Assembly: GCF_900156095.1 (NCBI RefSeq)
Contig: NZ_FTMJ01000010.1
Location: forward strand, 62,001-126,000
Reading direction: 5' to 3'
DNA: 64,000 nt
From: Aeromonas sp. RU39B
Lineage (GTDB): Bacteria; Pseudomonadota; Gammaproteobacteria; Enterobacterales; Aeromonadaceae
The notes under the pieces: model-generated
What the model saw: only the letters and a program-made list of their open reading frames with translations
What the model was told of the DNA's origin: nothing
Databases searched by the model: none
Shown here: positions 1 to 9,271 of the stretch, in pieces
Layout of the letters: each line of letters starts with the position of its first letter
Numbering within the stretch: the first letter of the stretch is position 1
Position numbers and translations under genes: made by a program

Positions 1-171
1 ACTGCAAGTGAGACCTGACAGCCAGTAAAGTGCCGGCACCGGGCCATGTTCGGCCTGTGGCGGCAGATAGACAGCAAGGCGCATGGTGCAGCCCAGCACC
101 TCGCTGTGGTGGCGATACTGGCGGTGCCAGCCGCCGAAGCTCTTGTTACCGCTGATCGTTTCCAGGGTCAT
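1..171 (-). CDS. fghA: S-formylglutathione hydrolase, N-terminal 57 residues (runs off left edge)
   Basis: The enzyme hydrolyses S-formylglutathione to formate and glutathione, the second step of glutathione-dependent formaldehyde oxidation in the cytoplasm. Only the first 57 residues are in the window. They begin MTLETISGNKSFGGWHRQY and continue to ALYWLSGLTC, the characteristic N-terminus of the esterase-D/FghA family; the catalytic Ser-Asp-His residues lie outside. The ATG is preceded by GGAG seven bases upstream. It is the second gene of an operon with frmA, 46 bases downstream of it, with a strong hairpin in the gap. Identification is firm from the N-terminus and the neighbour. Confidence 0.9.
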   Translation of the reverse strand, partial: MTLETISGNKSFGGWHRQYRHHSEVLGCTMRLAVYLPPQAEHGPVPALYWLSGLTCS

Positions 172-182
172 GGCGTTCTCCC

Positions 183-214
183 AATCCGGGCGCCCCGCGC
201 GGGGCGCCCGGATT
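183..214 (-). other. Perfect GC-rich hairpin between frmA and fghA
   Basis: Two perfectly complementary 14-base arms (183-196 and 201-214) surround a GCGC loop. It fills most of the 46-base gap between the frmA stop and the fghA start. No T-run follows in the direction of transcription; the fghA ribosome binding site GGAG comes almost immediately instead. It is therefore more likely an mRNA-stabilising or translation-tuning element than a terminator. The role is inferred. Confidence 0.7.
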
Positions 215-217
215 GCA

Positions 218-1381
<1,164 letters not shown>

Positions 1382-1408
1382 CTAAAGTGTAGTTTCCCTC
1401 GTTTTTGG

Positions 1409-1429
1409 TGATAATCATGGTAAATATCA
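1409..1429. promoter_or_regulatory. Candidate LysR operator between frmA and the LysR gene
   Basis: TGATA and TATCA half-sites separated by 11 bases lie in the 108-base divergent promoter region, 25 bases before the LysR start codon and about 64 before frmA. The geometry fits the T-N11-A type of site bound by LysR-family regulators. Binding by this particular regulator is inferred. Confidence 0.45.
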
Positions 1430-1453
1430 AATCACTTTTACCTGTGAGTAATA

Positions 1454-2362
1454 ATGCTGGGATGGGAAGGGATCTGCGAATTTGTCAGCGTGGCCGAGCA
1501 GGGTGGCTTTACGGCGGCGGCGCGCAAGCTGGGGTTGTCGGTGGCGCAGGTGAGCCGTCAGGTGGCGGGGCTTGAGGATCGGCTGCAGGCCAAGCTGTTG
1601 CTGCGCACCACCCGGCAGGTGCGCCTTACCGAACTTGGCGAGCTCTATTATCGCCACTGCCGGCAGCTGCTCGATCAGCTGCATGAGGCGGAGCTGGCCC
1701 TTGGCCGCCACCAGTCAGTGCCGCAGGGGAGCCTGCGTATTACCGCGCCGGTGGCCTATGGCGAAAGCCGGGTCGCGCCGCTGGTCAATGACTTTATGGC
1801 CCGCTATCCGGCTCTTGAGGTGACCCTGACCCTGACCAATCAGCTGCTGGATCTGGTGCAGGAGGGCTACGATCTCGCCATTCGTCTTGGCCATCTCAAG
1901 GATTCCACCCTGATGGCGCGCCGGCTCGGCTCGCGCCTGCCGTATGTCTGCGCTGCGCCCGACTATGTGGCGCGCGCCGGTGCCCCGCTCACCCCCGACG
2001 AACTGGCCCGCCACACCTGTCTGGTGGGCAACAGTGACGAGTGGCATTTTACCCGCGCAGGCACACCGACCACGGTGCGGGTGCGTAGCCGCTTGCGCTG
2101 CCCCAGTGGCCACGCGCTGGTGGATGCGGCGCTCAAGGGGATTGGTATCTTGCAGCTGCCTGATTACTACGTGGCAGGTCACCTCGCGTCGGGCCGGTTG
2201 GTCGAACTGCTGCCCGAGTGGCGGGCACCGGAGGAGGGGATCTGGGCGCTCTATCCGCACAATCGCCATCTCTCGCCCAAGGTGCGACTGCTGGTGGACT
2301 ATCTGGCTGAGCACCTTTGCCACACCGAGTGGCCCGATCTGCGCCCGCCTATTCCCCAATAA
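1454..2362 (+). CDS. LysR-family transcriptional regulator, divergent from frmA
   Basis: A 302-residue LysR-type regulator. The N-terminal winged helix-turn-helix reads FVSVAEQGGFTAAARKLGLSVAQVSRQVAGLEDRLQAKLLLRTTRQVRLTELG, followed by a substrate-binding-like effector domain from about residue 90. No strong ribosome binding site precedes the ATG, so the start is moderately sure. Its divergent position and the palindrome in between suggest it controls frmA-fghA, perhaps in response to an aldehyde or its adduct; this is inference. The effector cannot be read from sequence. Confidence 0.88.
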   Translation: MLGWEGICEFVSVAEQGGFTAAARKLGLSVAQVSRQVAGLEDRLQAKLLLRTTRQVRLTELGELYYRHCRQLLDQLHEAELALGRHQSVPQGSLRITAPVAYGESRVAPLVNDFMARYPALEVTLTLTNQLLDLVQEGYDLAIRLGHLKDSTLMARRLGSRLPYVCAAPDYVARAGAPLTPDELARHTCLVGNSDEWHFTRAGTPTTVRVRSRLRCPSGHALVDAALKGIGILQLPDYYVAGHLASGRLVELLPEWRAPEEGIWALYPHNRHLSPKVRLLVDYLAEHLCHTEWPDLRPPIPQ

Positions 2363-2414
2363 CCGTCGATGCGCTGCGGTTAAAAAAAGATCGAACGGAT
2401 CACGGGTGATAGTT

Positions 2415-2430
2415 TTATACGGCTGTATAA
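2415..2430. promoter_or_regulatory. Candidate TetR operator
   Basis: Six-base arms TTATAC and GTATAA separated by GGCT form a perfect inverted repeat 36 bases before the TetR-family start codon. The AT-rich half-sites could also overlap the -10 element. This placement fits autorepression of the TetR-ybhGFSR operon; the match to this regulator is inferred. Confidence 0.45.
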
Positions 2431-2466
2431 TTCAGGCTAATACCTAGCTGCAGGATCACCGGCACC

Positions 2467-3099
2467 ATGCATCCGACCCGCCAGAAACTGCTCGATACCG
2501 GATTTGCGATCGTCACCGCCAAGGGGCTGCGCGGCCTGACGGTGCGCGAGCTGGCCGCTCAGGCCGGAGTCAACCTCGGTACTTTTGTCTATCACTTCGG
2601 CAACCGTGACGCCTTCATCGATGAGCTGGTGGAGCTCTGGTATGCCCCTCTGTTTACCGGGCTCAAGTCAGTGGCGCAGCGCGGCGAGCATGCATCCGCC
2701 ATGGCTGCGTTTGCTGCCACCATGCAGGCCTTGATCGAGTTTGCCGCCGCCCAGCGCAGTTTTATCAACCACCTGATCGGTGATGCGTTGGCGGGTGAAG
2801 TGGCGGCCCAGCGCTTCTTGCTGAGTGTGCCGCAGCGCCACCCTTTGCTGCTGCTGGATCTGATCCGGCAGGCGCAAGCGCAAGGGGCACTGCGCGCCGG
2901 CCATCCGCTGCAGCTGATGATCTTCATCATGGGGGCGGTCGGCATGCCGCTGATCCTGGGTGGAGGTGCCCATCAGCTGGCTTGGCTCTCGGCCAGTGCT
3001 GCCCCGCTGCTGGAGCAAATTGATAGTCCTGATGCCGCCCGCCAACGTCTGGCCTGGGCGCTGGATGGCGTGCGCGCCACACAAGGAGAACAGGCATGA
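2467..3099 (+). CDS. TetR-family transcriptional regulator of the ybhGFSR-like operon
   Basis: A 210-residue TetR-type repressor. The N-terminal helix-turn-helix is plain (LTVRELAAQAGVNLGTFVYHFGNRDAFIDELV); the rest is the helical ligand-binding core. It overlaps the start of the membrane-fusion gene by four bases (ATGA), so it is cotranscribed with and probably represses the export operon behind it. It occupies the position of E. coli cecR upstream of ybhGFSR, but its N-terminus differs clearly from CecR as I recall it, so I do not use that name. The inducer is unknown. Confidence 0.88.
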   Translation: MHPTRQKLLDTGFAIVTAKGLRGLTVRELAAQAGVNLGTFVYHFGNRDAFIDELVELWYAPLFTGLKSVAQRGEHASAMAAFAATMQALIEFAAAQRSFINHLIGDALAGEVAAQRFLLSVPQRHPLLLLDLIRQAQAQGALRAGHPLQLMIFIMGAVGMPLILGGGAHQLAWLSASAAPLLEQIDSPDAARQRLAWALDGVRATQGEQA

Positions 3100-4067
3100 A
3101 ACGAGCGCTTGGCATGGTGATCGCGGTGCTGGCTCTGGGCGTCGGTGCCTATCTCTGGTGGCAGGATCAGCCGCAGGATGGCTCGCTACTTTATGGCAAC
3201 GTCGATATCCGCGATGTGGATCTGGCGTTTCGCACCGGTGGCCGGGTGGCCGAGGTGAAGGTGGACGAAGGCGATGCCGTCAAAGCTGGCGACCTGCTGG
3301 CGCGGCTCGACCCGGCGCCGCTGCTGTACAGCCGCGACAGTGCCCGTGCCAATCTGGCGGCAATCCGTGCCGCCAATGCCCTGATACATCAGGGTTATCG
3401 CAGCGAGGAGACCGCCCGTGCCCAGGCTGAATTGAATGCGGCCGACGCGGCTGCCGTCGAGGCAGAGCGGTTGTGGCAACGGCAACGCAGTCTGGTGGCC
3501 ACCGGCGCTATCTCCCGTGTCCAGTTTGATAATGCGACGTCCCAGCGCGATCAAGCCAAGGCGCGTGTCGCTGCGGCGCGTGAACAGCTCAAGCAGCTGG
3601 CGAGCGGCTATCGCCCGGAAGAGATTGCCCAGTCCGATGCCCAGCTGGAGGGCGCCAAGGCGACTCTGGCCAGTGCCGAGTTGGCTCTGTCGGACGCCAC
3701 CTTGCTGGCGCCGAGCGATGGCATCATCCTGACCCGCGCCATCGAGGTGGGCAGCATGGTGCAGGCCGGCAGCACGGCCTTCAACCTGTCGCTGACGGCG
3801 CCGGTGTGGGTGCGCGCCTATGTGGAAGAGCCCTGGCTTGGCCACTTCCCAAGCGGCGCCAAGGTGACGCTGAGCACCGACTCACGCCCCGATCATGCTT
3901 ATCAAGGTGTGGTGGGATTTGTCTCGCCCACCGCCGAATTTACCCCCAAGTCGGTCGAGACGCCGGATTTGCGCACCCATCTGGTCTACCGGCTGCGCAT
4001 CGTGGTGAGCAACCCTGATGCGGCGCTGCGCCAAGGGATGCCGGTCACTGTGCGGTTGACCCGCTGA
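3096..4067 (+). CDS. ybhG: HlyD-family periplasmic adaptor (membrane fusion) protein, YbhG-like
   Basis: A 323-residue membrane fusion protein that would link the inner-membrane ABC transporter to an outer-membrane channel. One N-terminal membrane anchor (about residues 3-21) is followed by LLYGNVDIRDVDLAFRTGGRV, a biotinyl-lipoyl-like half, a long alpha-helical hairpin rich in Ala/Gln/Arg (about 85-195), then the second lipoyl half LLAPSDGIILTRAIEVGS and the barrel domain with FVSPTAEFTPKSVETPDLRTHLVYRLRI. These blocks match E. coli YbhG closely. A good AAGGAGA site precedes the ATG. It overlaps the TetR gene and abuts the ATPase gene. Confidence 0.92.
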   Translation: MKRALGMVIAVLALGVGAYLWWQDQPQDGSLLYGNVDIRDVDLAFRTGGRVAEVKVDEGDAVKAGDLLARLDPAPLLYSRDSARANLAAIRAANALIHQGYRSEETARAQAELNAADAAAVEAERLWQRQRSLVATGAISRVQFDNATSQRDQAKARVAAAREQLKQLASGYRPEEIAQSDAQLEGAKATLASAELALSDATLLAPSDGIILTRAIEVGSMVQAGSTAFNLSLTAPVWVRAYVEEPWLGHFPSGAKVTLSTDSRPDHAYQGVVGFVSPTAEFTPKSVETPDLRTHLVYRLRIVVSNPDAALRQGMPVTVRLTR

Positions 4068-5797
4068 TGGACGCCATCCTGCTTGACGGGGTGAGCAAGG
4101 CGTTTGCCGGCCATCCTGCCCTGCACAATATCTCGGTGGCGCTGCCAGCGGGCGGCATCATCGGTCTGGTCGGCCCGGATGGCGCCGGCAAGAGCACCCT
4201 GTTACGCCTGTTGGCCGGACTTCTGGCGGCCGATCAGGGCGTGGTGCGGGTGCTCGGACTGGATCCGGTAGGGGATGGCGATGCCCTGCGTCTTCGCCTG
4301 GGTTATATGCCGCAGCAGTTTGGTCTCTATGAAGATTTGAGCGTGCTCGAGAATCTCACCCTCTACGCCGATCTGCGCAATGTGCTGGAGCCCGAGCGCT
4401 CTGCCCTGTTTGCCCGTTTGCTCGACTTTACCGATCTGGCGCGTTTTACCGCGCGTCCGGCTGGCAAGCTCTCGGGCGGCATGAAGCAAAAACTGGGGCT
4501 GGCCTGCGCCCTGCTGGGTCACCCCGAGGTGCTGCTGCTCGATGAGCCGGGGGTCGGGGTTGATCCCATCTCGCGCCGCGCCCTGTGGAAGATGGTGCGT
4601 GAGCTGGCTGCGGGCGGCATGACGGTGCTGTGGAGCACCGCCTATCTGGATGAGGCCGAGCTGTGCGACCACGTACTACTGATGGCCGAAGGGGAAGTGC
4701 GCGCCAGTGCGCCGCCACAGGCGCTGATGGCCAGCATGGCCGAGCGCTGCTGGCTGATTGAGGCCGCAGGCATGGATGGCCGGGCCCGTCGTGCTCTGCT
4801 GCGCCGTGCGCTCTCCCACCCGGCGGTGATGGACGGCGCTCTGGCCGGTGAAAAGGTGCGGCTGCTGCTTAACCCCCTGCATCAGGCGCCGCCGTTGGCC
4901 GACTGGCAACTGCCGCCGGACGCCGCCAAACCGGCGCAGGCCCGGTTGGAAGATGCCTTTATCGATCTGCTCGGCGGCGGCCCGGGCGGTGAATCGAGTT
5001 TGGCCAGTCAGTTGCAAGAGGCCCGGTTGCCGGCTGAGGTCTTCCCCGATGCGGTGATCGAGGCGCGCCAATTAACCCGGCGTTTTGGCTCGTTTGTGGC
5101 GACCGACAACGTCAGCTTTACGGTGCGGCGCGGTGAAATTTTCGGTCTGCTCGGCCCCAACGGTGCCGGCAAGTCCACCACCTTCAAGATGGAGTGTGGC
5201 CTGCTGCAGCCATCGAGTGGTCAGGCGCTGGTCACTGGTATCGATCTGGCTCATAGCCCCTCGGCCGCTCGCCAGCGACTGGGTTACATGGCGCAGAAGT
5301 TCTCCCTCTATCGCCAGCTGACGGTGATGCAGAATCTGAGCTTCTTTGCCGGTGTCTATGGCCTGTTCGGTCGTCGTCAGAAGGCGCGTATTGCCGCCAT
5401 GGTCGAAGCATTTGCCCTTGCGCCCTGGCTTTCGCAGCAGGCTGACTCTTTGCCGCTGGGGCTGCGGCAGCGTCTCTCGCTGGCCTGCGCCCTGCTGCAT
5501 GAACCGCCGCTTCTGTTTCTCGACGAGCCGACCTCCGGGGTCGATCCGGTGACCCGCCGCGAGTTTTGGAATCACATTCATGCGCTGGCCGATCACGGGG
5601 TGACGGTGGTGGTGACCACCCACTTTATGGATGAGGCGGAGTATTGCGACCGCATCGCCCTGATTTTGCGCGGTCGTCTGCTGGCGCTGGGCACGCCGGA
5701 TCAGCTCAAAGCCCGCGCCGCAGAGGGTGTTGAGTTGCCGACCATGGAAGAGGCATTTATCCGGCTGGTCGAGCAGGCCAGTGAGGAGATCGCATGA
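4067..5797 (+). CDS. ybhF: ABC exporter ATPase with two nucleotide-binding domains, YbhF-like
   Basis: A 576-residue protein carrying two fused ABC ATPase domains. Domain 1 has Walker A GPDGAGKS, signature LSGGMKQK and Walker B LLLLDEPGVGVDP. Domain 2 has Walker A GPNGAGKS and Walker B LLFLDEPTSGVDP, but the signature position reads LPLGLRQR rather than LSGGxxQR. Length and two-domain layout match YbhF of the E. coli YbhGFSR drug exporter. It drives transport by the two permeases that follow. The stop overlaps the next start by four bases (ATGA), a translationally coupled operon. Confidence 0.93.
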   Translation: MDAILLDGVSKAFAGHPALHNISVALPAGGIIGLVGPDGAGKSTLLRLLAGLLAADQGVVRVLGLDPVGDGDALRLRLGYMPQQFGLYEDLSVLENLTLYADLRNVLEPERSALFARLLDFTDLARFTARPAGKLSGGMKQKLGLACALLGHPEVLLLDEPGVGVDPISRRALWKMVRELAAGGMTVLWSTAYLDEAELCDHVLLMAEGEVRASAPPQALMASMAERCWLIEAAGMDGRARRALLRRALSHPAVMDGALAGEKVRLLLNPLHQAPPLADWQLPPDAAKPAQARLEDAFIDLLGGGPGGESSLASQLQEARLPAEVFPDAVIEARQLTRRFGSFVATDNVSFTVRRGEIFGLLGPNGAGKSTTFKMECGLLQPSSGQALVTGIDLAHSPSAARQRLGYMAQKFSLYRQLTVMQNLSFFAGVYGLFGRRQKARIAAMVEAFALAPWLSQQADSLPLGLRQRLSLACALLHEPPLLFLDEPTSGVDPVTRREFWNHIHALADHGVTVVVTTHFMDEAEYCDRIALILRGRLLALGTPDQLKARAAEGVELPTMEEAFIRLVEQASEEIA

Positions 5798-6903
5798 GCA
5801 TCAACCCCCGCCGCCTGCGCGCACTGTGTTACAAGGAGACACTGCAGATCCTGCGCGATCCAAGCAGTATCTTGATCGCCTTTATCATGCCGGTGGTGCT
5901 GCTGGTGGTGATGGGCTATGCCATCAATCTGGATGTGGATCACCTGCGTTTGGGCGTGTGGCGCGCCGACAGCGGCGCCGCTGCCGTGCGTCTTGAACAG
6001 GCATTGAGCGGTTCGCCATCGCTGACGGTGATCCGCGATGCGAGCAAGGAGGCCTTGCTTGCGCGCCTCGAGCGCGGCGATATTCGTGGCTTGCTGGTGA
6101 TCGAGTCTGACTTCTCGCGTCAACTGGTGCGGGGTCTGGGAGGCCGCGTTCAGCTGCTGACCGATGGCGCCGAGCCCAATACCGCGAATTTTATCAGCAA
6201 CGACGTGCAGCAGATCTGGCAGCGCTGGCTCAGCGATGAAGGGGCGCTGCCCCGGGGCGGTATCGAGCTGCAACTGCGTGCCTGGTTCAACCCGGCGCTA
6301 GTGAGCCGCAACTTTCTGGTGCCGGGGGCGGTGTCGGTGGTGATGACCATTATCGGCGCTCTGCTGACCTCGCTGGTGGTGGCGCGTGAATGGGAGCGCG
6401 GCACCATGGAGGCACTGCTCTCAACCCCGGTGACGCGCAGCGAATTGCTGCTCTCCAAGCTCTTGCCTTATTACGCTCTGGGCATAGTGGCCATGCTGAT
6501 CTGCCTGCTCTTCTCCATCTGGGTGATGGATGTGCCGTGGCGCGGCTCGCTGCTCTGGCTCTGGCTGATCACCACGCTGTTTTTAGGCAGTGCACTCGGT
6601 CTGGGGTTGTTTCTCTCGACCGTGATGCGCAGCCAGTTCAATGCGGCGCAGGCCTCGCTGATTGCCGCTTTTCTGCCGGCTATGATGCTATCGGGCTTTG
6701 TGTTCGAGATTGCCAGCATGCCGACTGCGCTGCAGTGGCTGACCCGCATCATGCCGGCGCGCTACTTTGCCAGTTCGCTGCAGACGCTGTATCAGGCTGG
6801 CAATGTGGTCTCTCTGCTGCTTACCAATGCCCTGTTTTTGTTATTGCTGGCGCTGTTCTGGCTGGTGCTGACTGCCCGCAAAACGCGGCGAACTCTGGAG
6901 TGA
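5794..6903 (+). CDS. ybhS: ABC-2 type permease, YbhS-like
   Basis: A 369-residue inner-membrane permease of the ABC-2 family. One N-terminal membrane segment (LIAFIMPVVLLVVMGYAI, near residue 30) is followed by a large periplasmic domain to about residue 170, then five hydrophobic segments ending with LLLLALFWLVLTARKTRRTLE. The motif EWERGTMEALLSTPVTRSELLLSK is typical of ABC-2 permeases. It follows the double ATPase with overlap and is expected to pair with the next permease. Confidence 0.92.
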   Translation: MSINPRRLRALCYKETLQILRDPSSILIAFIMPVVLLVVMGYAINLDVDHLRLGVWRADSGAAAVRLEQALSGSPSLTVIRDASKEALLARLERGDIRGLLVIESDFSRQLVRGLGGRVQLLTDGAEPNTANFISNDVQQIWQRWLSDEGALPRGGIELQLRAWFNPALVSRNFLVPGAVSVVMTIIGALLTSLVVAREWERGTMEALLSTPVTRSELLLSKLLPYYALGIVAMLICLLFSIWVMDVPWRGSLLWLWLITTLFLGSALGLGLFLSTVMRSQFNAAQASLIAAFLPAMMLSGFVFEIASMPTALQWLTRIMPARYFASSLQTLYQAGNVVSLLLTNALFLLLLALFWLVLTARKTRRTLE

Positions 6904-6906
6904 CCC

Positions 6907-7995
6907 ATGCTGCTAAGACTCTGGTGGCTGATACGAAAAGAGCTGCAGACCCTGCTGGGGAGTGCGCAAGGGCGCTTTTTGCTGGTCATGCCGGTGCTGC
7001 TGCAGACGGCGGTATTCCCGTTTGCCGCCACCCTTGAGGTGACCGGTAATACCTTGGCTGTCTATAACCAGGACAGCGGCGCCAGCGGCCGTGAACTGCT
7101 GGAGCGTCTGACCCATATTCCGGCGTTTACCCGTATTGTGCCGGTAGCCGGGGAAGCCGGTATGCAGGAGGCGATCACCAGCCAGCAGGCGCTGCTCGGG
7201 CTGATGATTCCAAGCGATTTTTCCCGGCGACTGGCGCGTGGTGAGGCGGCGCCACTGCAGCTGATCATCGATGGTCGGCGCTCCAATGGCGGTCAGGTGG
7301 CTGCCGGTTACATCAGTCAGGTGATCGCCCGCTGGCAGGGTGAGGGGCGCACCACGCCCGAGCTGGCGGTGCGCCATCTCTATAATCCCAACCTGCATTT
7401 TCACTGGCATGTGTTGCCGGCGCTGGTCGCCATTATCACCACCACAGGTTGCCTGATCGTCACGGCGCTGTCGGTGGCGCGTGAGCGGGAGGAGGGGACG
7501 CTGGATCAGTTGCTGGTTTCGCCGCTGACGGCGGGCTGGATTATGGCGGGCAAGGCGGTGCCGGGCATTCTGGTGGCGGTCGGGCAAGGGATGGTTGTGG
7601 CGCTGGCGGCGTGCTGGGTCTACGGCCTGCCCTTTGGTGGCAGCCTGTCGCTGCTGCTGGTCGGCATGGTCTGCTACGGTATGGCGCTGGCGGGGATCGG
7701 CTTGTTTATCTCGTCGCTTTGCTCCACTCAGCAGCAGGCGTTTCTTGGGGTGTTCTCGTTCACCGTGCCAGCGGTCATTCTGTCAGGGTTTGTCTCCCCC
7801 ATTGAGAATATGCCGCTGGCGTTTCAATGGCTGGCACTCATCGATCCGCTGACCCACTGCATCGCCCTGCTCAAGGGGGTGTTTCTCAAACAACTCGGAT
7901 GGTCAGCGGCCTGGCCACTGCTGTGGCCGATGCTGGCGATTGCCTGCGGCTCGCTGACCTTGGCGCTCGGACTGTTTCGCCGGCGCACCGCCTGA
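6907..7995 (+). CDS. ybhR: ABC-2 type permease, YbhR-like
   Basis: The second 362-residue permease of the exporter. It has the same plan as its neighbour: an N-terminal membrane segment, a periplasmic domain, then a C-terminal membrane block, with the shared signature EREEGTLDQLLVSPLTAGWIMAGK. It starts three bases after the previous stop and ends the operon. The convergent OhrR-like gene ends only three bases beyond its stop, leaving no room for a separate terminator. E. coli YbhR is of similar length. Confidence 0.92.
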   Translation: MLLRLWWLIRKELQTLLGSAQGRFLLVMPVLLQTAVFPFAATLEVTGNTLAVYNQDSGASGRELLERLTHIPAFTRIVPVAGEAGMQEAITSQQALLGLMIPSDFSRRLARGEAAPLQLIIDGRRSNGGQVAAGYISQVIARWQGEGRTTPELAVRHLYNPNLHFHWHVLPALVAIITTTGCLIVTALSVAREREEGTLDQLLVSPLTAGWIMAGKAVPGILVAVGQGMVVALAACWVYGLPFGGSLSLLLVGMVCYGMALAGIGLFISSLCSTQQQAFLGVFSFTVPAVILSGFVSPIENMPLAFQWLALIDPLTHCIALLKGVFLKQLGWSAAWPLLWPMLAIACGSLTLALGLFRRRTA

Positions 7996-7998
7996 TGC

Positions 7999-8439
7999 TC
8001 AGGGCTGCGCCTCAAGATCGTCGACGATCCGCTCGCACGCCTGCTTGAGGGAGAGCAACTGCTCGTCAATCATCGACAGGCGGCAACGCAGCTCGGCCGG
8101 AATGGTGGCCGCTTTTTCATACAGGGCGCGTCCTTCGTCGGTGAGCAGCAACACCCGCACCCGCTCATCGTGTTCGCTGCGGCCGCGGCGGATCAGCCCT
8201 TTGGCCTCGAGCCGTTTGAGTAGCGGCGTTAGGGTGCCCGAATCGAGGTGCAGCTGACTGCCAAGACCGGTCACGCTGATCCCCTCTTCCTGCCACAACA
8301 CCATCATTACCAGATATTGCAGATAGGTCAGATCGAGCTGGTCCAGCCAGGGGCGATAGGCGCGGGTGACCGCATTGCTGGCGCTATAAAGGGCAAAGCA
8401 GAGCTGGCGGTCGAGGCGCAGGAGCGAATCATCACTCAT
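7999..8439 (-). CDS. ohrR: MarR-family regulator, OhrR-like peroxide sensor
   Basis: A 146-residue MarR-type regulator with the OhrR hallmark LCFALYSASNAVTRAYRPWLDQLDLTYLQYLVM, including a conserved reactive cysteine at residue 14. OhrR proteins release DNA when this cysteine is oxidised by organic hydroperoxides. The wing (HLDSGTLTPLLKRLEAKGLIRR) is intact. The chosen ATG has AGGAGT just upstream; an earlier in-frame start at 8469 would begin inside the presumed operator. No ohr peroxidase gene adjoins it, so the target lies elsewhere or is the divergent stretch behind exoD. Assignment to OhrR rather than another MarR branch is fairly sure. Confidence 0.85.
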   Translation of the reverse strand: MSDDSLLRLDRQLCFALYSASNAVTRAYRPWLDQLDLTYLQYLVMMVLWQEEGISVTGLGSQLHLDSGTLTPLLKRLEAKGLIRRGRSEHDERVRVLLLTDEGRALYEKAATIPAELRCRLSMIDEQLLSLKQACERIVDDLEAQP

Positions 8440-8461
8440 GGGAACTCCTGATATATTGCGT

Positions 8462-8474
8462 ACAATCATATTGT
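8462..8474. promoter_or_regulatory. Candidate OhrR operator
   Basis: ACAAT-CAT-ATTGT, a perfect inverted repeat inside the sequence TACAATCATATTGTG, lies 23 bases upstream of the ohrR-like start. It closely resembles the TACAATT/AATTGTA sites known for OhrR, and its position fits autorepression. Confidence 0.6.
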
Positions 8475-8519
8475 GTTATGTCGCGCAGTATAGCAGGAGG
8501 TTGCCGCTCTTTCAGCCGC

Positions 8520-9158
8520 TCAGCCGAGCAGCTGCTGGGCCTGTTCACCGGCTTGCAGCAGACCGATACCGAGCAGGGTAAACCAGACCAGGGTGGCGCT
8601 GACCAGCAGCCAGGCGGCCAGTACCACCATGCCATCCCGTTGCAGCATGCCGGCAGTCAGCAGCAGGATGCTCCAGGCGGGCAGCGCATTGGTAAAGGGA
8701 ATGGCACCGAGTGGCAACATCAGCAGCGCGGCGGCCACGATGATCAGCAGACCATTGAGGCGATGCACGCCGCGGCTACCGGTGAAGGTGAGCATGCGCG
8801 GGCGGATCAGGCGATCGAGTTTGGCTAGCAGGGTGGCGGCCTTGTGCAGCATGGGAGCGATCTGCGCAGTGGCAAAGTGGCGGCTCATCAGTCGCTCGGG
8901 CAGCCAGGGCACCCGATTGAAGGTGACTCCGATGCCGATAAACAGGATCAGCAGACCAAACGGCGTGCTGACCCCCGGAATCGACACCGGCAGCAGGAAG
9001 GGGACGGTCAGTAGCAGGCAGAACACCAGCATGCCCTGCTCGCCAATCAGTTCGAGCAACTGGCGCAGGCTCACCCGCTCGCTCGGCAGAGCGTGGGCGG
9101 TGTCGGTGAGAGTGGCGGCGAGCGAGGCTCGCGGTGCGTGCAGTTCAGCGGCGGTCAT
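8520..9158 (-). CDS. ExoD-family inner-membrane protein
   Basis: A 212-residue protein of the ExoD family (Pfam ExoD, named from an exopolysaccharide locus of Rhizobium). Hallmark stretches are the N-terminal SLRQLLELIGEQGMLVFCLLLTVPFLLPVSIPGVSTPFGLLILFIG and several hydrophobic segments at about 38-80, 135-165 and 170-200. Its biochemical role is not established. The start at 9158 has AAGGATT upstream; a longer in-frame start at 9209 lacks one. It is transcribed towards ohrR, 80 bases away, and might share control by the operator between them. Confidence 0.8.
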   Translation of the reverse strand: MTAAELHAPRASLAATLTDTAHALPSERVSLRQLLELIGEQGMLVFCLLLTVPFLLPVSIPGVSTPFGLLILFIGIGVTFNRVPWLPERLMSRHFATAQIAPMLHKAATLLAKLDRLIRPRMLTFTGSRGVHRLNGLLIIVAAALLMLPLGAIPFTNALPAWSILLLTAGMLQRDGMVVLAAWLLVSATLVWFTLLGIGLLQAGEQAQQLLG

Positions 9159-9271
9159 GGCAATCCTTCCCGGGGGCAGACGCCCGTTGCGCCTGCCGAT
9201 GGCGCTCACGATAAGGATGCAGGGTGAATGGCGGGTGAATGTGCCGCCCGCCGTGACGGGCGGCGAGAGAG

